Source: Chrysemys picta bellii (lineage: Eukaryota; Chordata; Testudines; Emydidae). Taken from it: a DNA stretch of 64,000 nt. Under the pieces are notes generated by a model. That model was not told the DNA's origin. It worked only from the letters and a program-made list of their open reading frames with translations, and did not search any database. Shown piece by piece: positions 34,519 through 44,901 of the stretch; within the stretch, counting starts at the first letter, position 1, and each line of letters opens with the position of its first letter. The DNA lies in contig NC_088794.1 in the NCBI RefSeq assembly GCF_011386835.1, positions 67,838,434 to 67,902,433 of the forward strand, in the 5' to 3' direction. Both the position numbers and the translations under genes were made by a program.

Positions 34519-36196
34519 TTAAGTCTTATTGAAGGCCAGCCTTCTGATGCTTGGGCGATCATCTGGGGTGGAGTGACTGGGTGGACGGAGGCCCCCCCAC
34601 CGTGTTCTTGGGCGTCTTGGTGAGGAGGCTATGGAACTTGGGGAGGAGGGCTGTTGGTTACACAGGGGCTGTAGCGGCGGTCTCTGCTCCTGCTGCCTTT
34701 CCTGCAACTCAACCATACGCTCGAGCATATCAGTTTGATGCTCCAGCAGACGGAGCATTGCCTCTTGCCGTCTGTCTGCAAGCTGACGCCACCTATCGTC
34801 TTCAGCCCGCCACTTGCTCTGTTCATCCCGCAATTCAGCCCGCCACCTCTCCTCTCGTTCATATTGGGCTTTTCTCATCTCCGACATTGACTGCCTCCAC
34901 GCATTCTGCTGTGCTCTATCAGCGTGGGCGGACATCTGCAGCTCCGTGAACATCTCGTCCCTCGTCCTACGTTTTCTCTTTCTAATGTTCACGAGCCTCT
35001 GCAAAGGAGAAACATTTGCAGCTGGCGGAGGAGAAGGGAGAGGTGGTTAAAAAAGACACATTTTAGAGAACAATGGGTACACTCTTTCATTACAAGGTCG
35101 CATATTTCGGCTTGCAGGCAGCCATGGTAGGCCACAGTGTTTTGGCTTTTTTAACCTTCTTAACATGCGGGAAAGGTTGCAAACAGCAGCGCATTTCCCA
35201 TATCAAGGATGAATTGGGTTGTCCATTTAAAATGGGGTTTCAATGTAAAAGGAGGGGGCTGCGGTTTCCCGGTTAACATGCGGCACAAACACAAGTAAAC
35301 CACCCCCCCACCTACCCACACACACGATTCTCTGGGATGATCACTTCACCCCTCCCCCCACCGCGTGGTTAACAGCGGGGAACATTTCTGGTCAGAAGAG
35401 CAGGAACGGGCGCCTCTGAATGTCCCCTTAATAAAATCACCCCATTTCAACCAGGAGAGCTTTCTGGAGATGTCCCTGGAGGATTTCCGCTCCATCCCCA
35501 TACACGTTAACAGACTTTTCCAGTAGATGTACTGGCCGCGATTGCCAGGGCAAAGTAATCATTAAACACGCTTGCTTTTTTTTTGTAATGTTTACAAATA
35601 GTTACAAAGTTACACTCACCAGAGGTCTCCTGTGTGCCCTGAGGGTCTTGGGTGAGTTCGGGGGTTACTGGTTCCAGGTCCAGGGTCACAAACATATCCT
35701 GGCTGTTGGGGAAACCGGTTTCTCCGCTTCCTTGCTGCTGTGAGCTACCTACAGTACCTCCATCGTCATCTTCCTCGTTCCCCGAACCGTCTTCCCTGTG
35801 TGTTTCTCCAGTGAGAGAGTCATAGCACACGGTTGGGGTAGTGGTGGCTGCACCCCCTAGGATCGCATGCAGCTCCGCGTAGTAGCGGCAAGTTTGCGGC
35901 TCTGCCCCGGACCTTCCGTTTGCTTCTCTGGCTTTGTGGTAAGCTTGCCGTAGCTCCTTAATTTTCACGCGGCACTTCTGTGTGTCCCTGTTATGGCCTC
36001 GGTCCTTCATGGCCTTGGAGATCTTTTCTAATACTTTTCCATTTCTTTTACTGCTACGGAGTTCAGCTATCACTGCTTCATCTCCCCATATGGCGAGCAG
36101 ATCTCGTACCTCCCGTTCGGTCCATGCTGGAGCTCTTTTGCGATCCTGGGAGGACTCCATCACGGTTACCTGTGCTGATGAGCTCTGCGGGGTCAC
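34519..36196 (-). CDS. Harbinger second gene: Myb/SANT-like DNA-binding protein, two exons
   Basis: Exon 1 is 36196-35620 and exon 2 is 35021-34519, joined over a 598-bp intron with GTGAGT donor and CCGCCAG acceptor. 577 + 503 bp make 360 codons including the stop, open throughout (359 residues). Exon 1 carries a trihelix/Myb-like domain at about residues 23-115 (APAWTEREVRDLLAIWGDE, then a KDRGHNRDTQKCRVKIKELRQAY block and a CRYYAELHAILGG end), then an acidic linker. Exon 2 starts with a basic RKRKRRTRDEMF segment, then a long Arg/Glu/Trp-rich coiled coil (EERWRAE repeats) and a proline-rich tail. In this superfamily the Myb-like partner binds transposon ends and brings the transposase to the nucleus. 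The joint is predicted from phase and splice consensus. Confidence 0.85.
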
Positions 36197-36821
36197 CTGT
36201 GCTCTCCACGCTGGGCAAACAGGAAATGAAATTCAAACCTTCGCGGGTCTTTTCCTGTCTACCTGGTCAGTGCATCTGAGTTGAGAGTGCTGTCCAGAGC
36301 GGTCACAATGAAGCACTGTGGGATAGCTCCCGGAGGCCAATAACGTCGAATTCCGTCCACACTACCCCAATTCCGACCCGCAAAGACCGGTTTTATCGCT
36401 AATCCCCTCGTCAGAGGTGGTGTAAAGAAACCGGTTTAAAGGACCCTTTAAGTCGAAAGAAAGGGCTTCGTTGTGTGGACGTGTCCAGGCTTAATTCGGT
36501 TTAACGCTGCTAAAGTCTACCTAAACCCGTAGTGTAGACCAGGCATAAGAGTCAAATTGTGTCATTTAGACCAGAACAGAAGGCTGTGACACTGGCAGAT
36601 CCATAGCAACCGTGTACGATCCATAACAACTTAATAAGAGGCATTACAATTGTACCAGGACATTCACTTGTATGTAAATTTCAAAGAGATGTACTAGACC
36701 AGCAATCATTAACCCATTCATTTGTAGTAATAGGAATCAAGGGTAGATGCTAAGTGTATTTGTCTGTGTTTACCTATAGCCTGTTAGAAGTTTAACAATA
36801 TAACCAAATTAGCTTGTAGAT

Positions 36822-37169
36822 CAGGGGTCGGCAACCTATGGCACGCGTCCTGGCAGGCAGCAGTGTGCCATTAAAAATCCTGTCCAGCCCAGCTTGGCCC
36901 AGCCCAGCCTGGCCCAGCCCGCTCTTTTCCGCCCTCCACACCCCCGCCCCCTACCTCGGGGGCAGGGGGAAGAAGCTTGGTCCTGCCAGCTCCCCTGCCT
37001 CTTCCCGCAGTGTGTTGGGTTCCTGCCCCTTCTCTCTGTCCCTCCCTGCCGGCCGATCAGCTGATGGCCCTTGCGAGGGTGGAGGTGGGGGAGGAGTGGA
37101 GTCAGCGTGTTCGCTGCCCCTGGCGGAGGCAGAGAAGAAGTGGAGGCAGGGCCTTGGGTGTGTGTTTGT

Positions 37170-37200
<31 letters not shown>

Positions 37201-38243
37201 GGGGAATAGGGGCATATCCCCTCCAGCCCCCTGCCGTGAGCACCCCACGACCCCAGCCCATACCCCCCACCCTCTGCCCTGACCCCTCCTCACAGACACC
37301 CAGACCTCTGCCCTGAGTCCTACAGCTCCGCACATCCCACAGGCCTGAGCCCTGTGCCCCGCACACACCTAGGCCCCTGCCCTGAGCCCTGTACCCACCT
37401 CACACACCCAGCCCTCTGCTTGACTCCTTCACCGCCCCCCAAGACCTAGCCCTTACTCTGGCACCCCCCCACATACCCAGCCTCCCCACACCCCATGCAC
37501 CCCCCACATCCTGACTCTTGCACCCCCCCATCCCCACCCCCACCCTGAGCACCAAACGGGAGCTCCTGCACCCCACATTCTCACCTGCACCCCTCGCACC
37601 AAATGGGAGCTACCCAGGTAAGCGCTCCACACCCAAACCTCCTGCCCCACCTTGAACCCCCTCCCTCATTCTAGCTCCTGGCCAGACACCCCAACCCCCA
37701 GACTGCTCCTTCACCCCAAGCTCTGTGCTCAGTGCACTCCCACCCTCAGCTCAGTGCAGAGAGAGAGGAAGAGAATGGGCCAGAACCAGGAAGAAGGTAC
37801 CTACTGTATGTGGGCAGGGCCAGGACCCCAGACCGGCAGCGGGCTGAGTGGGTCCGGAAGCTGGGATCCTGGCTGGCAGGTGGATGGAACCCCTGAGCGG
37901 CAGCGGGCTGAGTCGCTCAGCCCACTGCTGGTCTGGGGTCCCGGCCGCAGGCCCCGCTCAGCCCGCTGCCGGCCTAGGTGAACAGAACCCCAGACCAGCA
38001 GCGGGCTGAGCAGGCCGGTGGCGTAAGATCAACATTTTAATTTAATTTTAAATTAAGCTTCTTAAACATTTTGAAAACCTTGTTTATTTTACAATACAAC
38101 AATAGTTTAGTTATATAATATATAGACTTATAGAGCGAGACCTTCTAAAGAACATTAAAATGTTTTACCAGCACGTGAAACCTTAATTTAAAGTGAATAA
38201 ATGAAGACTCGGCACACCGCTTCTGAAAGGTTGCCGACCTCTG
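36822..38243. mobile_element. Nonautonomous hAT element (1,422 bp)
   Basis: Ends CAGGGGTCGGCAACCT and, inverted, CAGAGGTCGGCAACCT. A perfect 8-bp duplication TTGTAGAT flanks it (36814-36821, 38244-38251). The left two thirds are C-rich and repetitive, including a CCAGCCCAGC tandem patch near 36884-36920. The right third (38030-38230) is AT-rich. Open frames inside follow composition and lack transposase motifs, so it is an internally rearranged derivative. Confidence 0.9.
37158..37204. repeat. GT microsatellite followed by a 21-base G run
   Basis: (TG)n at about 37158-37183 runs directly into G at 37184-37204. It lies inside the hAT derivative. Confidence 0.9.
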
Positions 38244-38251
38244 TTGTAGAT

Positions 38252-40741
38252 GCTAATTCCCTTTCATGTCTTAATTGTCTGATATTAGGTATGCGTTTGT
38301 GTTTAGTTAACTTTAAGATCAAAGATGTGAGATACCACAGGAAATTAATAATACTATTGACATTGTCTTCAGCTTAACTATCTCTGTTATAATGGAGGAC
38401 CAGCTAATTGCCTTATGTTAATCAGTGTAACTGGATTACCTGTGTATGCATAGTAAATAGAATGTTAACTTAAGAGTGATGGGACAGTGTGTGCTCAACA
38501 AAGAAGAATCCTCAGTCACATGCTGTGCTCAAAACATTTAACAGCTGGTTTTAGCTATAAAAGTGAAACCTCTGGCCAGATCCTTTCATCTCTAGGCTGC
38601 TGAACTTTGAACAGGGAAAGTTTAAACCACGGGACGGAGATCTTCCAAACAGTCATTTGGAATATCCTGTGAAGTCAATGAAGTTACAATAGTGTAAAAT
38701 TAGTGAAGTCAAAGGAGAATCAGGTCCACATATACTGAAATGAGTGTATGCACTGATATAGATATATCCTCTTAAACATTTATTTGGCTGGGAGTTTGGA
38801 ATGTATCAAACTTCTAAGTAGCAGTTCATAAATAAGAAAATATAATAACTATTGGACCTTATCTTCAGCTGATATAAATGTGCACTGCTCTAATGCCTTT
38901 AATGGAGCTAAATTGATTTACTCCAGCTGAGGATCAGCTCAATATTTATACCTGTTGGTCCATATTTAATTTTGTAACAAACTGAAATGACTCATACCAG
39001 CAAGCTGCTATAACCATTACTGTTGTCACTTTCTACATTGTTACTGTACTGTGCTCTGCCACATGGCAAAGCAAGAGGAAGAATCTCTTTGGGACCCATC
39101 TGTTCAAAATTGCTCTACTTCTTAAGATTTGTAGAGCCATTTTCATCATCCCATTAATTTTCTTGGATAAAAAGCACTGTTGTAGCTGTTCATTACCGCA
39201 TGCACAAACACCTTGTAAGCAACAAATGCTGGGATTTTATCTGTATTATAACATCGTTATCCCTTTGCCAAGATTACTTTGTTACAATAATCAAGAGTTG
39301 TTTATTTTTAAGCTTATCCCACAAGGACCAGTTCTACTAGACAAAACTGAAATGGATATCACCTAGGTTTTAATGGCTCCAGATAGAAGGCTACAGTGCA
39401 CTCAGCCAAGAACTCAAGGGAATGGTAATGCAAAGAGAAAGTGAAAAGACAGGAAATTAATCATGGAACTGAAAACACAGTTTCTCAACAGGCCACTTTC
39501 AGGAGTCTGGAAACTGTTGATGTTAAATGTTACTTTAATTTAGGAGTATGCCTGTGCTACCAGTTTATGCAAGCTTAAATTTAGAATTATGGGTCAGACT
39601 TTATACTATAACCAGTAATTGTAAAGTAGGCACAATTACAAAAAAAAACCCCCATGTTTTAAAATATTGTACACACTGTTTAGAATCCTGGACCCATTTT
39701 GGTTCGTTTTTTAAATTTTATGTTTAAAATCTGGTGTAAGTGCCTTACAGAATGCTGCTACATACGTTTAATACAGTGCTTTTATTGTAATAAATAATTT
39801 TTGTAACTATCTCCATTCATTGAGATAATTATTGTTTTACTAGTGTAAATAAACTGAGGGGTCAAGATTTGACGTGCACAGCAGCTATCTGCCTTTCTAG
39901 AAAGCGGCAAATAGTTTTTTCTTCCTCTCTTTTACTTATTCTGTCATATATCTATCGATCTATCTATATCGATATATATATAGTTTTGTTCTGTTTTTTG
40001 GGGAGATTGTTATTAAGGTTGCCAGTAAGTCATTTGGGTTGAAACTTTCCATGCAGAAACTGGTACTTGGAGTTGGAGTGAACTGAAGAAATGGTTGGTT
40101 GGAGGGGACTAAGAGTTGAGGGATGACGACACTGAAATCGGACAAAGAGCTAGCAGGGGACACTGTGACCGGCTGGGGAAGGAAACTGGGAGTAGGAATA
40201 GAGGGGCCAGAAAAAGGTGTTGTGGTGGGAAGACAGATCTGATGAGGAGCAGTAACTTTGGCAGTCTCCTATCACTATACACTGCTGTTAAAGATCTTCT
40301 CTCGTGACTGGATCTGTCACAGATAGCTACGTCAAGCCGCAATAAAGTTGGTGGGGCTCCATACAAGTGTTATGGTTCATCAGATTGCATAATTGAGGCC
40401 CTAGTAATGCACTCCATACAGAAATGAACACCTCAAGCTTAAACTATGATTTGTGGAAAGAGAATGAAGAGAAACTATTGGTGCACAGTCTAATTTTTGC
40501 AATAAAATACATTATAATATGAGCAGGAAAATCTCCATTCTCTACATATGCTCAGTGGTTAATACAGATGCTGTACTAGGTAGAAACAGAGAATCATATA
40601 AAAAGAAGAATTTGTTTTATGAGCTACCTAACTTGCAAGTGACTGGTGAAGAACCTATTAAACACATGAATCATCTGGAATCATATAATTGTCAAATACG
40701 GGATTTCCTTGCAACTTCCTCTGATGTATCTCTTATTGACC
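38252..40741. other. BBOX1: Intron without recognisable genes
   Basis: AT-rich. It holds an old palindrome at about 38860-38945 (CTTCAGCTGATATAAATG mirrored by ACTCCAGCTGAGG) and a TATC/ATATAT patch at 39947-39985. No gene seen. Confidence 0.6.
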
Positions 40742-40795
40742 ACTAGATGGACCATTGGCCTGGCTGAGTATGGCAGTTCTTACATCATGAATGCT
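40742..40795 (+). mobile_element. CR1 3'-tail scrap
   Basis: CTAGATGGACCATTGGCCTG followed by a GTATGGCAGTTCTTAC end is the terminal part of a CR1 subfamily. Only about 50 bp remain. Confidence 0.6.
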
Positions 40796-41835
40796 GTAAT
40801 TGATTCTGTATTATTCTAAATGGTTAAAAGATGGTACTGGGAATAATATTTATTTCCTATATATAATACAATAGTAAAATATCATTATTTATATAATTAA
40901 AGAGCCAATGAACATTAGATATTTTTAAAAATATACTTGAAAATATTCTGTTCATTTTACTCACACAAGTAGTCTCACTGAAGTAAATGGGACTATTTGC
41001 AAGAGAATGGCAGTCAGGATTTCGTCCCCTAGCATATTTCAATGCCTAATCACCAAACCTAGGGGCAGATCTTCAGCTGGCGTAATTTGTTATAGTGCCA
41101 TTGATTTCAAAGGTGATGACACTATGACAATTTATACAAGCTAAGGAGCTGGCCCCTGGTTCTTAAAAGGTTCACATTGTTTTTTTAGTACTAAATATTT
41201 TCCACATTAATTTTCATAATAACCAGGACATATGTTCTAATCTGAATCCTTGGTTTTTTAAGCAATGACTGAGACTAATACTGACAACTGAGCATATGTT
41301 TTCTATTTCAGGGGACATCTGCAGAAAGACCATACTGTACATAAATGGACTTTAGGGGAAACTTCTTTTCACTTGTACAAGACAGACATTCTTCAGATGT
41401 AAGATGCACTCCCCAAATACAAGACTATATTCCTCCTCATTCTTTTCACAGGAGTTTTATTTGTAATGCCTTGTCAGTTTACTTTTAGACTGATGATTTG
41501 CACACACCCCTGCCAAATCTAAGATGATGCCCATGCCATCTTGATCATCAGCATTTTGCTGTTGCTTCCTTTCTTCAATGTTCTGTTTTTAACTAAAGAA
41601 TAATTAAATTAAAATGAGAAAACAGTGGAGAAATTTGATATCTTAAATACTTAAACCATGGGGCTCCTTTCATCACTCTTCTCAATGGGGGAATGGATGG
41701 GGGGGATGGTCACTCCCCTTTCCATATGGGAAACAATTCTATTTCTAATGCAGAGCATTAACAAAGAAAAACTAGGAAATTCATAGCTAAGGTTACATCT
41801 CTAACCTTAACTCCCATGCCTTAGTATTATTAATA
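40796..41835. other. BBOX1: Intron without recognisable genes
   Basis: One old palindrome at about 41060-41155 (GGGGCAGATCTTCAGCTGG mirrored by AGGAGCTGGCCCC). Otherwise nothing recognised. Confidence 0.55.
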
Positions 41836-42020
41836 GGGTGACCAGATGTTCCGATATTTAACTCTTTGTCCTGCGTCCAGGCTGATGTACGATGAGGACG
41901 CCATTCGTCCCGATACTGACTGTGTGCCTCCCACCCTCATGGCTCCAGTCGGGGCTGTGAGCCTGTGGTTGACCCCAACATGTGTTCCGATATTTTATTC
42001 TTGCGATCTGGTCAGCCTAA
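41836..42020. mobile_element. Small MITE with AGGGTGACCAGAT ends
   Basis: Left AGGGTGACCAGATGTTCCGATAT; right inverted AGGCTGACCAGATCGCAAG. TTAAT/TAAT-like bases lie beside both ends. The class is uncertain (hAT-like or other). Its open frame has no motif. Confidence 0.55.
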
Positions 42021-42023
42021 TCA

Positions 42024-42297
42024 TGAAAGGTATATCTACATTAGAAATGCTACAGCAACACAGCTGCAGCTGTTGCACTGTAGTATATAGATGCTTAATA
42101 CAGAAGGGGTTCTTCTATCATGGTAGTAAATCCACATCTCTGAAAGGCAGTAGCTAAATTGACGGAAGAATTCTTCCGTCTCTCGTATTGCCTACACTGG
42201 GGTATAAATGGCTTAATTTCATCACACACAGCATAAAATTTTTCACAGCCCTGAAAAATAGGGTTAAGACATCCTAACTGTTTAGTGTAGACCAGCC
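42024..42297. mobile_element. Diverged Harbinger-type MITE
   Basis: The interior matches 11601-11888 in order (GCTACAGCAACACAGCTGCAG, then GACGGAAGAATTCTTCCGTC, then a GTGTAGACCAGCCC right end). The left end is decayed (GGTATATCTACATT). Confidence 0.65.
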
Positions 42298-42344
42298 CAG
42301 AGTGTCTTCAAACCAGTGGATAATTTTAACATACATGTTATGTT

Positions 42345-43865
42345 GTAGATTCATAGATTATAGGACTGGAAGGGACCTTGAGAGGTCATTGAGTTCAGTC
42401 CCCCGCCCTCATGGCAGGACCAAATACTGTCTAGACCATCCCTGACAGACATTTTATCTAACCTATTCTTAAATATCTCCAGAGATGGAGATTCCACAAC
42501 CTCCCTAGGCAATTTATTCCAGTGTTTAACCACCCTGACAGTTAGGAACTTTTTCCTAATCTCCAACCTAAACCTCCCTTGCTGCAGTTTAAGACCATTG
42601 CTTCTTGTTCTATCCTTAGAGGCTAAGGTGAACAAGTTTTCTCCTTCCTCCTTATGACACCCTTTTAGATACCTGAAAACTGCTATCATGTCCCCTCTCA
42701 GTCTTCTCTTTTACAAACTAAACAAACCCAATTCTTTCAGCCTTCCTTCATAGGTCATGTTCTCAAGACCTTTAATCATTCTTGTTGCTCTTCTCTCGGC
42801 CCTCTCCAATTTCTCCACATCTTTCTTGAAATGCGGTGCCCAGAACTGGACACAATACTCCAGTTGAGGCCTAGCCAGCGCAGAGTAGAGCAGAAGAATG
42901 ACTTCTCATGTCTTGCTCACAACACACCTGTTAATGCATCCCAGAATCGTGTTTGCTCTTTTTGCAACAGCATCACACTGTTGACTCATATTTAGCTTGT
43001 GGTCCACTATAACCCCTTTCTGCCTTCCTAGACAGTTTCCTCCCATTCTGTATGTGTGAATGATTTTTCCTTCCTAAGTGGAGCACTTTGTATGTGTCTT
43101 TGTTAAATTTCATCCTGTTTACCTCAGACCATTTCTCTAATTTGTCCAGATCATTTTGAATTATGACCCTATCCTCCAAAGCAGTTGCAATCCCTCCCAG
43201 TTTGGTATCATCTGCAAACTTAATAAGCGTACTTTCTATGCCAATATCTAAGTCGTTGATGAAGATATTGAACAAAGCCGGTCCCAAAACAGACCTCTGC
43301 AGAACCCCACTTGTTATACCTTTCCAGCAGGATTGGGAACCATTAATAACTATTCTCTGAGTACGGGTATCCAGCCAGTTATACACCCACCTTATTGTAG
43401 CCCCATCTAAATTGTATTTGCCTAGTTTATCGATAAGAATATCATGCGAGACCGTATCAAATGCCTTACTAAAGTCTAGGTATACCACATCCACCGTTTC
43501 TCCCTTATCCACAAGGCTCGTTATCCTATCAAAGAAAGCTATCAGATTGGTTTGACATATTTGTTCTTTACAAATCCATGCTGGCTATTCCCTATCACCT
43601 TACCACCTTCCAAGTGTTTGCAGATGATTTCCTTAATTACTTACTCCATTATCTTCCCTGGCACAGAAGTTAAACTAACTGGTCTGTAGTTTCCTGGGTT
43701 GTTTTTATTTCCCTTTTTATAGATGGGCACTATATTTGCCCTTTTCCAGTCTTCTGGAATCTCTCCCGTCTCCCATGATTTTCCAAAGATAATAGCTAGA
43801 GGCTCAGAAATACCTCCTCTATTAGCTCCTTGTAGGCATCATAAAAAAATAGCATTTGTCATTAT
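42345..43865 (-). mobile_element. CR1 LINE, 5'-truncated, minus sense
   Basis: The 3' end lies at about 42345 (tail complementary to TCATAGATTATAGGACTGG). Going 5' on minus: open piece 42351-42689 with [19 protein letters not shown], then 42973-43512 with VDVVYLDFSKAFDTVSHDIL, SVLGPALFNIFINDLD and FADDTKLGG, the catalytic reverse-transcriptase boxes. Remnants of the finger region ([15 protein letters not shown]) reach about 43750. The 5' half (endonuclease) is missing, the usual fate of CR1 copies. The RT core is still open over 179 codons, so it is rather young. Confidence 0.88.
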
Positions 43866-43949
43866 GCAGTAACTGTGGTACTACGGTATCTTCTAATAAT
43901 AGGAAAATAGCATGGTTACTACAGGTACTTGGAGTGGTGAATGTTGAAT

Positions 43950-44240
43950 TTTCAAATACTGAAGACCTTATAGAGGCACTGCTGTTCTGATGCAGCTGTG
44001 TTGCTGTAAGAGCTCTCGTGTAGCCACTCTATGGTGACGGGAGAGAGCTCTCCTGTTGACATAATTAAGCCATTTCCAATGAGAGGTGGTAGTTACGTTG
44101 GAGGGAGAGCATCTTCCATCATCATAGTACTATCCACACCGGCACTTCTGTCGGTGTAACTGATGTCACTCAGGAGTTTTTTTCACACCCCTGACCGACA
44201 TAAGTTATACCGACAAAAGTGCTAGCGTACACATAACCTT
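43950..44240. mobile_element. Diverged Harbinger-type MITE
   Basis: Interior blocks resemble those of 11601-11888 (GATGCAGCTGTGTTGCTG, then TTTCACACCCCTGACCGAC). The ends are eroded, so boundaries are approximate. Confidence 0.45.
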
Positions 44241-44543
44241 AGTGTACCAGTATCTAAACATCCATGGCAATTACACACTTTTAATGTTAAATGTGTGCTT
44301 TAATTGCTTTGCTGAATTGGAGCCCTTGTAAGAATTAAGCATGAAATTCCAGCAATAACTGATTCCCTTTTTTTCATGTATTTAAGTCAGAACCTGATTA
44401 TTATATATATACTTTGATAAACAAAGTACAAAAAGTTTAAAAATGTTTCATAGGCTAATAGTTGTGTTTAACTCATGCATATTTTAACTCAACAATGTAT
44501 CTAACCTGGGGCTAATCTGTCTGAAACTAATGATAAACTATAA

Positions 44544-44893
44544 TGGGGTGGCCAATCTGAGCCTGAGAAGGAGCCAGAATTTACCAATGTGCCAAAGAGC
44601 CACAGTAATACATCAGCTCCCCCCACCCCATCAGCTCCCCCTCCACTCCCAGCGCCTGCCACCACCAGCAGCCCTCCCGACACCTCCCGATCAGCTGTTT
44701 CGTGGCATGCAGGAGGTGAGGTGGGGGGGAGGAGGCGGAGGAGGAGTGGGGGCAGGACCTATGGCAGAGCCAGGGGTTGAGCAGTGAGTACCCCCAACAC
44801 ATTGGAAAGTTGGCGCCTGTAGCTCCAGCCCTGGAGTCGGTGCCTATACAAGGAGCTGCATATGGCTCCGGAGCCGCAGGTTGGCCACCCCTG
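44544..44893. mobile_element. Nonautonomous hAT element (350 bp)
   Basis: Ends GGGGTGGCCAATCTGAGCC and, inverted, CAGGGGTGGCCAACCTGCGG. A perfect 8-bp duplication AACTATAA flanks it (44536-44543, 44894-44901). Its C/T-rich and G-rich middle yields open frames without motifs. Confidence 0.85.
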
Positions 44894-44901
44894 AACTATA
44901 A

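Larger units (their letters stand above)
30993..36545 (+). mobile_element. Full-length autonomous PIF/Harbinger transposon (5,553 bp)
   Basis: Left end GGGTATGTCTACACTACG; right end inverted TGCCTGGTCTACACTACGGG. A 3-bp TAA target duplication lies at 30990-30992 and 36546-36548. Subterminal inverted similarity extends about 190 bp (AGCTATCCCACAGT near 31170 is mirrored near 36320). Inside are an intact DDE transposase gene on plus (32969-34270) and a convergent Myb/SANT-like gene on minus (36196-34519), the two-gene layout of animal Harbinger elements. It inserted at the end of an old SINE-like repeat. Both genes are open, so the copy is young and possibly active. Confidence 0.92.

Noticed and set aside
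30993..36545. Host HARBI1 gene rather than a transposon
   Set aside because: TIRs, a TAA target duplication and the convergent Myb-like gene within the same 5.5 kb show it is a transposon copy.
36836..37366. Proline/glycine-rich frames of 120-176 codons
   Set aside because: Low-complexity reading of the C-rich hAT derivative including a GT/G microsatellite; not protein-like.
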